Positions 48,952 to 57,436 of a stretch of 64,000 bases of DNA are shown one piece after another. Source of the DNA: Streptomyces bambusae (GTDB taxonomy: Bacteria; Actinomycetota; Actinomycetes; Streptomycetales; Streptomycetaceae). The stretch spans positions 62,001-126,000 of the forward strand of contig NZ_JAJAUZ010000009.1 in assembly GCF_020532645.1 (NCBI RefSeq). Direction: 5' to 3'. Position numbers and translations under genes: made by a program. The notes beneath the pieces are model-generated. The model ran no database searches and was not told the origin of the DNA. It saw nothing but the letters and a program-made list of their open reading frames with translations. Position 1 is the stretch's first letter, and each line of letters opens with the position of its first letter.

Positions 48952-51696
48952 GTGGACACCCTGGTGGACGCTCCCCTGACCATCCCTTCCCTCGCCGACG
49001 CGAGGGAACTGTCCTGCGACGTCCTCGTGATCGGCGGCGGGACCGCCGGCACCATGGCCGCGCTCACCGCGGCCGGGCGCGGTGCACGGGTACTGCTGCT
49101 GGAGAAGGCGCACGTACGGCATTCCGGTGCGCTGGCCATGGGCATGGACGGGGTGAACAACGCGATCATCCCGGGCCGGGCCGAGCCCGACGACTACGTC
49201 GCCGAGATCACCCGCGCGAACGACGGCATCGTGGACCAGTCGGCCGTCCGGCAGACCGCCACCCGCGGCTTCGCGATGGTGCAGCGCCTGGAGTCGTACG
49301 GGGTGAAGTTCGAGAAGGACGAGCACGGCGAGTACGCGGTCCGCCAGGTGCACCGCTCCGGGTCGTACGTGCTGCCGATGCCCGAGGGCAAGGACGTCAA
49401 GAAGGTCCTCTACCGGCAGCTGCGGCGGCGCGAGATGCGGGAGCGGATCCGCATCGAGAACCGGGTGATGCCGGTGCGGGTGCTCACCCACCCGGACGAC
49501 GGCCGGGCGGTCGGCGCGGCCGGGTTCAACACCCGCACCGGGGAGTTCGTGACCGTACGGGCGGGTGCGGTGGTCCTGGCCACCGGGCCCTGCGGCCGGC
49601 TCGGGCTGCCCGCCTCCGGTTACCTGTACGGGACGTACGAGAACCCGACGAACGCCGGTGACGGCTACGCGATGGCGTACCACGCGGGGGCCGCGCTCAC
49701 CGGGATCGAGTGCTTCCAGATCAACCCGCTGATCAAGGACTACAACGGGCCCGCCTGCGCGTACGTGGCGAACCCGTTCGGCGGCTACCAGGTGAACCGG
49801 CACGGCGAGCGGTTCGTGGAGTCGGACTACTGGTCCGGGGAGATGATGGCCGAGTTCGCCGCCGAACTGGCCTCCGACCGGGGACCGGTGTACCTCAAGC
49901 TCAGCCACCTGCCCGAGGAGACGATCGCCGGCGTCGAATCGATCCTGCACACGACGGAACGGCCCACCCGCGGCACGTTCCACGAGGGCCGGGGCCACGA
50001 CTACCGCACCCACGACGTCGAGATGCACATCTCGGAGATCGGGCTGTGCGGCGGGCACTCCGCCTCGGGGGTACGGGTGGACGCGCACGCCCGCACCACG
50101 GTGCCCCGGCTCTACGCGGCCGGCGACCTGGCCTGCGTCCCGCACAACTACATGATCGGCGCCTTCGTCTTCGGCGACCTTGCCGGCGAGGACGCCGCGC
50201 AGTACACCGCCTACGAGGGCGAGCTGCCGCAGGACCAGCTGGCCGCCGCCCACGAGCTCGTCTACCGGCCACTGCGCCATCCGGACGGGCCTCCGCAGCC
50301 GCAGGTCGAGTACAAACTGCGGCGGTTCGTCAACGACTACGTGGCGCCGCCGAAGACGGGCGCGAAGCTGTCCCTGGCGGTGGAGGCGTTCACCCGCATG
50401 TCGAGGGAGATCGCCGGCATGGGGGCGCGGACGGCGCACGAGCTGATGCGGTGCGCCGAGGTGGGTTTCATCCGGGACTGCGCGGAGATGGCGGCCCGGT
50501 CCTCGCTCGCCCGTACGGAGTCCCGCTGGGGCCTGTACCACGAGCGGACGGACCATCCCCGGCGGGACGACGCGGACTGGCTGCACCATCTCGACCTGCG
50601 CAAGTCGGCTTCGGGAGCGATGGTGTTCACCGCGCGACCCGTGGAGCCGTACGCGGTCCCGGTGCCGGAGTTCACGCCGGTGGCGGGACCGGAGCGCCTG
50701 CTGGGCGAGGTGGCACTGGTCCCGGTGGCGACGGCCGGGCCGCGGGACGCGGTCCCTGCCGCCCGCCCTGCCGCACCCGTGGTGCCTGCGCCGGCCGGTG
50801 CCGGCGACGTCTCGGCGCCCAGCCCCGCCCTCCTGCGTCTGCTCTCCCTCGCGGAGGAGTCCCCGGGCCTGGATGCGCTCGTGCCCTACCTGGAGGACGG
50901 GGATGCGGCGGTGCGGGCGGCGGCGGTGGCGGTCCTCGGCGAGACCGCGCCTGCGGGCACCGGGCCCGTGCTCGCCCGGTGCCTTCAGGACGCGGCACCG
51001 CGCGTCCGGACGGCCGCCGCGGCCGCGCTGCGAGAACTCGTGGAAGTGCTCCCTGCGGAGGCAGAACTGGGCCACGGGCTGCGGACGGCCCTGGGAGTCG
51101 ACGACGCCGCCGTCCGGGCCGCGGTGCTCGACGTCCTGCGGGCGCTGCGGCTCGGCGATGCCGGCGTGTACGCCGCCGCGCTCGCCGACCCCGACGTCGA
51201 GGTCCGCACCTGCGCCGTCCGCGGCCTGGTCTCCGTGGACGCGGTGCCGCAGCTGGCGGCGGCCGCCGCCGACCCGGCCCGCGAGGTCCGCGTCGCCGTG
51301 GCCCGCGGTCTCGCCGCCGTGCACGCCCCGGTTCCGGCCCCCCTCGACCCGCTGCTCGACGACTCCGACCCCCTCGTCCGGGCCGCCGCCCTGACGGCCC
51401 TGGCCACCACCGGCTGCCCGCCCCCGTACGCCGCACGGGCCACGGCCGCCCTCGCCGACCCGGCCTGGCAGGTCCGCGCCGGAGCCGCCACCGCTCTCCG
51501 GGCCGCCCCCGCCGACCTGTCCGTCCGCGCCCTCGGCCGGACCGTGTCCGATCCGAACGCAGACGTCCGCAAGGCCGCCGTCCTCTCCCTCCTCCCCCAC
51601 CGCTCCGTCCCCGAAGCCCGCACCACCCTGGCCACCGCAGCAGCAACCGACCCGGACGCGGACATCAGGGCCTACGCGTCGCGCGGGGGGTCGTGA
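48952..51696 (+). CDS. AprA/FrdA-like flavoprotein fused to HEAT repeats
   Basis: 914 residues from GTG 48952, 38 bases after the ATPase stop. The FAD fold is LVIGGGTAGTMAALTAAGRGARVLLLEKAHVRHSGALAMGMDGVNN (residues 26-70). The substrate region has ATGPCGRLGLPASGYLYGTYENPTNAGDGYAMAYHAGAALTGIECFQINP, and the end of the flavoprotein domain SRWGLYHERTDHP. Overall it is like fumarate/adenylylsulfate reductase alpha subunits. From ~residue 620 to the end it has HEAT repeats (LVPYLEDGDAAVRAAAVAVLGETAPAGTGPVLARCLQD), eight to nine units. The HEAT fusion is unusual; it may bind the ferredoxin. Confidence 0.88.
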   Translation: MDTLVDAPLTIPSLADARELSCDVLVIGGGTAGTMAALTAAGRGARVLLLEKAHVRHSGALAMGMDGVNNAIIPGRAEPDDYVAEITRANDGIVDQSAVRQTATRGFAMVQRLESYGVKFEKDEHGEYAVRQVHRSGSYVLPMPEGKDVKKVLYRQLRRREMRERIRIENRVMPVRVLTHPDDGRAVGAAGFNTRTGEFVTVRAGAVVLATGPCGRLGLPASGYLYGTYENPTNAGDGYAMAYHAGAALTGIECFQINPLIKDYNGPACAYVANPFGGYQVNRHGERFVESDYWSGEMMAEFAAELASDRGPVYLKLSHLPEETIAGVESILHTTERPTRGTFHEGRGHDYRTHDVEMHISEIGLCGGHSASGVRVDAHARTTVPRLYAAGDLACVPHNYMIGAFVFGDLAGEDAAQYTAYEGELPQDQLAAAHELVYRPLRHPDGPPQPQVEYKLRRFVNDYVAPPKTGAKLSLAVEAFTRMSREIAGMGARTAHELMRCAEVGFIRDCAEMAARSSLARTESRWGLYHERTDHPRRDDADWLHHLDLRKSASGAMVFTARPVEPYAVPVPEFTPVAGPERLLGEVALVPVATAGPRDAVPAARPAAPVVPAPAGAGDVSAPSPALLRLLSLAEESPGLDALVPYLEDGDAAVRAAAVAVLGETAPAGTGPVLARCLQDAAPRVRTAAAAALRELVEVLPAEAELGHGLRTALGVDDAAVRAAVLDVLRALRLGDAGVYAAALADPDVEVRTCAVRGLVSVDAVPQLAAAAADPAREVRVAVARGLAAVHAPVPAPLDPLLDDSDPLVRAAALTALATTGCPPPYAARATAALADPAWQVRAGAATALRAAPADLSVRALGRTVSDPNADVRKAAVLSLLPHRSVPEARTTLATAAATDPDADIRAYASRGGS

Positions 51697-51799
51697 CGAC
51701 GAGAGACGGGCCGGCTCCCGGGCCCGCAGCACCGTCGGCCGACGGACCGGTCCTCTTACGAGCCGAGGTCGGCGCGCACGAGGCGGAATGCGGCAGCCG

Positions 51800-52140
51800 G
51801 GTCCGGAGCAGCCGGCCTTGGCCGCCAACCGGGCCAGCCGGAGCACCTGCTCCTGCGCCGGACGGCCGACGCCGACGTCGTCGAGATCCGCGTCGGTCAT
51901 GCTGGTGACCACGGTCACGGCGAGGACCTGCAAACCGGGGAAGGCGCGGGCGGCCTCGACCGCGGCGGCCATGATGCCCACCCCGCCCATGGCGTGCACC
52001 GTCACCATGGAGACCTCCAGGGCTCCCGCGGCGCGGACCGCACCGGCAACCGAGTTGGGGGTCTCGAGCCGGGTACCGCCGCCCCGGCCGCCGCCACCGC
52101 CGCGCGCAGGCCGTCGAAGTCGGTGACCGCCGGCTCCAGT
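51800..52140 (-). pseudogene. pyrF (orotidine-5'-phosphate decarboxylase) remnant
   Basis: In the minus frame ending near 51800, the sequence ETPNSVAGAVRAAGALEVSM, VTVHAMGGVGIMAAAVEAAR, LAVTVVTSMTDADLDDVGVG and EQVLRLARLAAKAGCSG matches the core of orotidine-5'-phosphate decarboxylase. Just upstream another frame carries EPAVTDFDGLRAAVAAAGAAV, a fair match to the preceding helix. The DxKxxD catalytic element (normally FLDLKLHDIP) between these blocks is missing. The N-terminus is absent and the C-terminus is lost after GCSG. It is a frameshifted, internally deleted remnant. Confidence 0.7.
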
Positions 52141-52538
52141 GCGGACAGGGCGGACAGGGCGGACAGGCCGATCGACCGCTCCGTGTCGATCGCTCCCGTC
52201 TGCGGATCCCAGCCCTCCGTCGCGGCGATCGAGAACGTGATCTGCGACGGCCTGGATTGGGCCCACTCCTGCAGGTACGCCGCGGACCTGACCTCCACCC
52301 GCGGATCGTCGGGCAGACGGAGGTCCACGGTGTCCCATTCCACCCGTGTGCCCTCCGCCAAGCCGAGTGCGAGCGCGACGATGTACTCGGCGAGCGCCCC
52401 CCGCAGCGTGTTCCCCACCAGCCCCGAGTACGCCCAGGACCAGATTCCGGCGACGGTGCCGTGCGCGGTGCCGCGCAGGTGGAGGGCTTCGTCTCCGGTG
52501 CGGCGGACGGCGGGTATCGAACCCAGGGGGTCGGTCAT
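52002..52538 (-). pseudogene. Hybrid frame: 5' part of an unknown conserved protein fused to pyrF debris
   Basis: From ATG 52538 the first ~120 residues read as a conserved protein: LHLRGTAHGTVAGIWSWAYSGLVGNTLRGALAEYIVALALGLAEGTRVEWDTVDLRLPDDPRVEVRSAAYLQEWAQSRPSQITFSIAATEGWDPQTG. This pattern is seen in a widespread restriction-associated or hypothetical family that continues for another ~60 residues. Here it instead runs into three 9-bp repeats (52141-52167) and then pyrF-like sequence and stops at 52002. So it is truncated at the junction. Confidence 0.5.
52141..52167. repeat. Three 9-bp tandem repeats at the pyrF-remnant junction
   Basis: GCGGACAGG is repeated three times without gaps, at the boundary between the two fragments. 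Confidence 0.9.
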
Positions 52539-52639
52539 GGAGGTCGTTCTGCCGGGTGGCAGGCCGTCGCTGCGCACTGGTCCGGGGGCGGCCGTAGAGT
52601 GTGGCGCGCAGATGGCCAAGATCGCTCCGGGGGAACGAC

Positions 52640-55600
52640 ATGCTCACATTCGCGCGTTCGCGCGCACGGTCCAGAAGAGCCGTCCGGCTGCTGGGCCCCG
52701 TTCTGCTGGCGGCGCTGCTGGCGCCCGTCGCACCGGTCGGGAACGCGCTCGCCGCGGCACCGCCGGCAGCCACCGCACCGACCGCTGCCGTGGCACCTTC
52801 GCCCGAGTCGAAGGCCGGACCGAAGGCCGCACCGAAGCCCGCACCGAAGCCCGCACCTATGGCGGATGCCGAGCGGCGGCGCGCGGAGGCGGACGCGGCC
52901 GCCGAGCGGGCCGCGGCAGACGGCGAGGAGTGCCGCCCGCTCGCGCTCGCGCCACTCGGCGACCCGGGGGACGCGGTCGGCACGGCCACGGTCCCGCCCA
53001 AGGGCACGGCGTGCTTCACGGTGACCGTGACGAAGCCGGGCATGCACCGGCTCCTCGCCTCCGACCAGTACGCCTACCCTTCGCTCGCCGCCGGTGAGAC
53101 CCAGGTCGAATGCGGACCCCAGGGCCACCAGAACTCCTGGTGCGACCTGGCGGCCGGAACGTACACCCTGTCCGTCTACAACACCCACTGGGAGCCCGTC
53201 GAGAACCGGGTCTCCCTCGTCCCGCTGATGCCGGGACCCGTGTGTCCGCCCCTCGCCGGGACCGGCTACGACGTGGCCCCGACCAGGGCGAGCGCCCCGA
53301 GCAACGTGGCCGTCGTCTGCCATGCGTTCACCGCGGCGCCAGGCCAGCGGATCACCGCAGACTTCACGCGGGACGCCTACGGCGACTCCCACCACTGGAT
53401 CACCGACGCCACCGGCAAGCGCATCTGCCCCGTCCGCGACGAGAACGGCGGCACCAGCTGCGTCCTTCCCGCGGGCGGCGGCACGGACTACCGCGTTCTG
53501 GCGTCGGTCAGCCGGCAGGACGGGGGCTTCCCCGCCGGGTACGAGCTGAAGGTCCGCCGGCTGTCCGACCCGGAGGGTTGCGTTCCCGTCGGCCTGACCG
53601 CGTACGGCTCCGCGCCCGCCAAGGCCGCTCCGCAGACCGGGTGCAGGACGTTCACGGCGCCTGCTACCGGTCGCTACAGCGCCGACGCCGTCAATGCACA
53701 GGGCGAGGTCTCCGGCATCGGCGTCTTCCGGACGGACGGCTCCACCGTGTGCGCCGCAGGGCAGGACTGTGCGCTCACTGCCGGCACCCGGTACACCCTG
53801 CTCACCGACGGTGCCGTACGCATCCTCGACCGCACCGCCACGGCGGGCTGCGGCACCGGCCTGGTCCTGGCGGGCGACCACCGGGGAACGTTCGCCGCCC
53901 CCGGTGAGGTCGACTGCGTCAAGCTGCCGCTGCCGAAGGGCGCCCACGTCGCGGTCCTGTCCGACCGCGTCGGCGAGATCGCCCTCGTCGATGCCAAGGG
54001 CACCGCCTTCTGCAGCGAAGGAATGACGGACGGCACCTGCGTGCTGGGCGGCACCGCTCCCTACCGCGCGCTCGTCTCCCAGCGGGACCCGTCCGAGAAG
54101 GAGAGCACCTACGGGTTCGTCGTCCACCGCACCGACGGGCCGAGTGCCTGCCGCACCTTCCTGCCGGGCGACTTCTCCGGCAAGCCGGTCCGCATGAGCG
54201 TGAAGAACGGCGCGGACGCGTTCGGCGACTGCCTGTCCGTTCCGGCGGACGGCCACTCCGCCCGTGAGCTCTTCCAGATCCAGCGTGTTTCGGGCGAGGC
54301 GGGCGCCGAGGTCAGCGTCCTCGATGCGACCGGCAAGCAGATCTGCGCTATCAGGTCGTACTACGGGACCTTCTCCAGCTGCTCCCTGACGCCCGGGGTG
54401 GCGCACACCGTCCTCGTCCAGGGACGCAACGTGCCCGCCGAGTTCGCGCTGACCCGCCTGGACGTCACGGCCACCGCGCGCGGGTGTGTCCCGACCCCGG
54501 CCGTCGCAGTCGGCGGCCCGTCCACGGGCGGGGTTCCGGCCGCGCCCGGCACCTTCCTGTGCCACCAGGTGACGACGGCGAGCGCGAAGGACACCCTGCA
54601 CCTGAACGTCCGTGACGCCCTGGAGTCCGCACGGGTGATGGCCTTCCGCGCCGACGGCCAGGTCGTCTGCGACTACTTCAGCCCCGGCTGCGCCGCCTCC
54701 GGCGCCACGCGCTACCAGGTGCTCGTCCAGGTCCCGGCGGACAAGGCCGCGGCTCCCTCCTACCGGCTGGACGCGCTCCGCATCGGCACCCCGACCGGCC
54801 CGGCGCCCGAGTGCGTCAAGGTCCCCAACGTCAGCTACGGCTTCGGGCCGCTGACCGCGACCCTGAGCGAGAAGAAGTCGGCGGTCTGCGCCGCGCTGCC
54901 GTCCGCCGACGGTGACCTCTTCGCCCTGAAGTTCACACCGGGCGGGACCTTCGAGCAGTCGCCGACCCCCTGGTTGTACGACCGTTCCGGGCTGAAGAAC
55001 GGCTGCTACGGGTCCACGTCCAGCCAGGGGCAGAACTACAAGTGCTCCCTGCCGGGGAGCTTCCCGAAGGCCGCCCGGCCGAGCACGCTCGTGATCGGCC
55101 TGCCGGAGAAGCCCGCGGCAGCCTCCACGGCGGTCAAGGTCGACGCGGTGTGCGTCGGTTCGGTCTGCGGAACCGACGAGCGGACCGTCGGCACGGTGAG
55201 CCCGGGCACGGTCGGCCAGGGCAAGATCAACATGTCCGTGACCGGCAGCGCACTGCGTGAGGACGCTGTCGTCGAGGTGCGCGGCGAGGGCTTCAGCGCA
55301 CGGTCGAGGACCGTCTCCGTCGCTCCCGACCGCCGCAGCATGACGGTCGCCCTGGACCTCACGAAGGCCCCTCTCGGCGCCCTGTCCGTGTACGTGAACG
55401 CGCACGGCATGTCGTACATGAAGGGTTCGGTCACCGTCGTCGCCCCGATCCGCTCGACCGCCGCGCCCACCGTCAGGGGCGCCGCGGTCGTCGGTTCCAC
55501 GGTGACGGCGACGACCGGTTCGTGGTCGCCGGCGGCCGACTCCTACGCGTACCAGTGGCGGGCGGACGGGACCGCGATCGCGGGTGCGACGGCTTCCTCG

Positions 55601-55987
55601 TACGCCGTGCCGGCGGCGCTTCTGGGCAAGAAGCTCAGCGTGGTGGTGACCGCCCGCAAGGCGGGTCACCCGGCGGTGCCCGCCCGCAGCAGTGGCGTGG
55701 TCGTCAAGGGCGCCGCGCCGAAGGCGACGAAGGCCCCGACCATCTCGGGGACGGCAAAGGTCGGCAGCGTGCTGACGGCCAAGCCGGGCACGTGGACGCC
55801 GGCCGCGGCCTCGTACACGTACCAGTGGTACGCGAACGGCCAGGCGGTCTCGGGTGCCACCAGGACGACGTTCAAGCCGGCCTCGGCGCAGCTCGGCAAG
55901 CGGATCACCGTGACGGTGACCGCCCATCGCCCGGGCCACGCGTCCGGGACCGCGACGAGCGCCGCGACGGCGAAGGTCACCCGCTGA
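52640..55987 (+). CDS. Large exported protein with Cys-rich repeats and two Ig-like domains
   Basis: 1115 residues from ATG 52640 (site CCGGGGGA). A signal peptide (MLTFARSRARSRRAVRLLGPVLLAALLAPVAPVGNALAAAPPA) is followed by an Ala/Pro/Lys linker. Residues ~90-870 repeat a ~110-residue beta unit ending in Cys-containing strands (for example TSCVLPAGGGTDYRVLASVS, CGTGLVLAGDHRGTFAAPGEVDCVKLPLPKG and TCVLGGTAPYRALVSQ). Two similar C-terminal domains follow (TVRGAAVVGSTVTATTGSWSPAADSYAYQW and TISGTAKVGSVLTAKPGTWTPAAASYTYQW), the bacterial Ig/BACON-like type. No catalytic motif. Probably a surface or matrix adhesin. Confidence 0.85.
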   Translation: MLTFARSRARSRRAVRLLGPVLLAALLAPVAPVGNALAAAPPAATAPTAAVAPSPESKAGPKAAPKPAPKPAPMADAERRRAEADAAAERAAADGEECRPLALAPLGDPGDAVGTATVPPKGTACFTVTVTKPGMHRLLASDQYAYPSLAAGETQVECGPQGHQNSWCDLAAGTYTLSVYNTHWEPVENRVSLVPLMPGPVCPPLAGTGYDVAPTRASAPSNVAVVCHAFTAAPGQRITADFTRDAYGDSHHWITDATGKRICPVRDENGGTSCVLPAGGGTDYRVLASVSRQDGGFPAGYELKVRRLSDPEGCVPVGLTAYGSAPAKAAPQTGCRTFTAPATGRYSADAVNAQGEVSGIGVFRTDGSTVCAAGQDCALTAGTRYTLLTDGAVRILDRTATAGCGTGLVLAGDHRGTFAAPGEVDCVKLPLPKGAHVAVLSDRVGEIALVDAKGTAFCSEGMTDGTCVLGGTAPYRALVSQRDPSEKESTYGFVVHRTDGPSACRTFLPGDFSGKPVRMSVKNGADAFGDCLSVPADGHSARELFQIQRVSGEAGAEVSVLDATGKQICAIRSYYGTFSSCSLTPGVAHTVLVQGRNVPAEFALTRLDVTATARGCVPTPAVAVGGPSTGGVPAAPGTFLCHQVTTASAKDTLHLNVRDALESARVMAFRADGQVVCDYFSPGCAASGATRYQVLVQVPADKAAAPSYRLDALRIGTPTGPAPECVKVPNVSYGFGPLTATLSEKKSAVCAALPSADGDLFALKFTPGGTFEQSPTPWLYDRSGLKNGCYGSTSSQGQNYKCSLPGSFPKAARPSTLVIGLPEKPAAASTAVKVDAVCVGSVCGTDERTVGTVSPGTVGQGKINMSVTGSALREDAVVEVRGEGFSARSRTVSVAPDRRSMTVALDLTKAPLGALSVYVNAHGMSYMKGSVTVVAPIRSTAAPTVRGAAVVGSTVTATTGSWSPAADSYAYQWRADGTAIAGATASSYAVPAALLGKKLSVVVTARKAGHPAVPARSSGVVVKGAAPKATKAPTISGTAKVGSVLTAKPGTWTPAAASYTYQWYANGQAVSGATRTTFKPASAQLGKRITVTVTAHRPGHASGTATSAATAKVTR

Positions 55988-56007
55988 CCCTGTCTTCGGA
56001 TCAGCAC

Positions 56008-56050
56008 GACGGACCCCCGGGACGGCACACCGCCGGCCCGGGGGTCCGTC
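56008..56050 (+). terminator. Strong terminator after the large exported protein
   Basis: GACGGACCCCCGGG (56008-56021) pairs perfectly with CCCGGGGGTCCGTC (56037-56050), 14-bp stem with a 15-base loop, 20 bases past the stop. Confidence 0.85.
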
Positions 56051-56134
56051 GCATTCCGCATTCCGGTCGATGGGACGGGGTGACGTGACCGGGCGGTCGG
56101 TCCGCCGGCGGCTGCCGGCGGCGCAGGCCGGCCC

Positions 56135-56812
56135 TCAGGTTCCGGTGAGCGGGGACGTCCAGGCGGGATCGTGCTGGGGGCTCCCGGTGAGGTGGAAGAG
56201 CAGGTGCTGCACCGTGGTGGAGACCGTGTCCTCGGGCGCACCGACCGCGGTCAGGGCGGCGGTGAGTCTTTCCGGTGCCGCTTCGGGAACCTCCGCTTCC
56301 GCGCACAGGGGCAGGAGGAGCAGGAGGCGGCAGGCCGGGTCCTGGACCCCCTCGGCATCGGAGGGCGGGTTGTCGGCGAGGCGGATCAGTTCGTTCCAGG
56401 TCAGCCCGGTTGCGGAGGGCTCACTGCCCCGGCCGGCGGTCTGACGGCCGTCGCTTCCGCCGGGGCTCATGGGGAGGTAGTCCGTGTCGCAGTCGCCGTC
56501 CAGGTTGCGGTAGAGCACCACGACTCCGGGGCCGTCTGCGGCCGGAACGCGGAACGCCGGCCAGTGTTCGGGGTCGAAGAGGACCTCGGACAGGGCGTCG
56601 ACATCGGCCCCGTCGTCACCGAACCACTCCGGATCCGGCCGCTCGTCACACGCTCCGTCGCCGCACATCGCCAGCAGGTGGACCGGCCAGAAGCCCGGGC
56701 GGTCCAGCAGTGACTCGCCCGGCACGACCGGGACGTCGTCGTATCCCACGATCTGCACCGCTTCGGTCCCGTCACCGGTCACCGGCGTGCTCCTTTCCCA
56801 TGTCCCGTTCAT
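56135..56812 (-). CDS. Hypothetical protein coupled to the MarR gene
   Basis: 225 residues from ATG 56812, whose ATGA overlaps the MarR stop, so it is the second gene of that operon. Acidic, without membrane helices: VQIVGYDDVPVVPGESLLDRPGFWPVHLLAMCGDGACDERPDPEWFGDDGADVDALSEVLFDPEHWPAFRVP and VVVLYRNLDGDCDTDYLPMSPGG, then a helical C-terminus. Pairs of Cys lie at CGDGAC. I recall similar Streptomyces hypotheticals but no function. Confidence 0.65.
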   Translation of the reverse strand: MNGTWERSTPVTGDGTEAVQIVGYDDVPVVPGESLLDRPGFWPVHLLAMCGDGACDERPDPEWFGDDGADVDALSEVLFDPEHWPAFRVPAADGPGVVVLYRNLDGDCDTDYLPMSPGGSDGRQTAGRGSEPSATGLTWNELIRLADNPPSDAEGVQDPACRLLLLLPLCAEAEVPEAAPERLTAALTAVGAPEDTVSTTVQHLLFHLTGSPQHDPAWTSPLTGT

Positions 56813-57339
56813 TGCGCGGCCGGGTCCTCAGCGTGGTCGCCGAGGGTGATGAGGACCCGGCGGAGGAGGACGGCGAGTTGGTCGCGTTCGGCGGGGGTGA
56901 GGCCGGCGAGCTGGCGTTCCTCGCCGGCGAGGTGGTGTTCGACGAGCCGGTCGGTCAGTTCGCGGCCCGTGTCGGTCAGGGAGATCAGGACCCGGCGGCG
57001 GTGGGTGGGGTCGACGGCCCGGTCGACCAGGCCCTTCTTCACGAGGTGGTCGATGCGGTTGGTGAGCGCCGCGGAGCTGACCATGACGGCCAGGCTGAGC
57101 TCGCCGGCGGTCAGGGCGGACGACGGGCCGGCGCGCAGCAGGGTGGCGAGGACGTCGAACTCCCAGGGCTCGACGTCCTGGACGGCCAGGTTCTCTTTGA
57201 TTCCGCGCTCCAGCAGGCGCGAGGCGCGGGAGAGGCGGCCTATGACGGCCATGGGAGAGGTGTCCAGGTCAGGGCGGACCGCACGCCACTGTTCGGTGAT
57301 GCGGTCGACGCCGTCGTGCTGGGGCTGCTGTTCCGTCAT
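56809..57339 (-). CDS. MarR-family repressor divergent from an SDR enzyme
   Basis: 176 residues from ATG 57339. The MarR domain is VEPWEFDVLATLLRAGPSSALTAGELSLAVMVSSAALTNRIDHLVKKGLVDRAVDPTHRRRVLISLTDTG, with the conserved DPTHRRRV wing, and flanking dimerisation helices. Placement and palindromes (57356-57367, 57401-57414) suggest that it represses the divergent SDR gene and itself, probably relieved by a small phenolic or electrophilic ligand (family knowledge). Confidence 0.9.
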   Translation of the reverse strand: MTEQQPQHDGVDRITEQWRAVRPDLDTSPMAVIGRLSRASRLLERGIKENLAVQDVEPWEFDVLATLLRAGPSSALTAGELSLAVMVSSAALTNRIDHLVKKGLVDRAVDPTHRRRVLISLTDTGRELTDRLVEHHLAGEERQLAGLTPAERDQLAVLLRRVLITLGDHAEDPAAQ

Positions 57340-57355
57340 GCTCCGAGTCTAACAT

Positions 57356-57367
57356 TTCCACGTGGAA
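57356..57367. promoter_or_regulatory. Perfect palindrome near the MarR start
   Basis: TTCCACGTGGAA is a perfect 12-bp palindrome 17 bases upstream of the MarR start. It is an expected position for an autoregulatory operator. Confidence 0.55.
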
Positions 57368-57371
57368 CTGT

Positions 57372-57414
57372 TTGACATCTCGGATCACCCGGATCTATAG
57401 TTTCGACATCGAAA
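57372..57414 (+). promoter_or_regulatory. Promoter and operator of the SDR gene
   Basis: TTGACA (57372-57377) and TATAGT (57396-57401) are separated by 18 bp, a near-consensus vegetative promoter. A perfect TTTCGA-CA-TCGAAA repeat (57401-57414) overlaps the -10 end and the start of transcription, a usual location for a MarR-type operator. It leaves a short leader to the start codon at 57437. Confidence 0.65.
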
Positions 57415-57436
57415 TTTTCGCCTTAGGGGGAACACC

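Noticed and set aside
48910..53043. Minus-strand open frame of 1377 codons
   Set aside because: It lies opposite the AprA-like gene and its downstream region, has Gly/Arg/Val-rich composition and no start site. Only the pyrF-like part (51800-52066) has real content.
52535..55939. Minus-strand open frame of 1134 codons
   Set aside because: It is the complement of the large exported protein. Its Arg/Gly/Asp-rich composition is the usual reverse-strand shadow in high-GC DNA.
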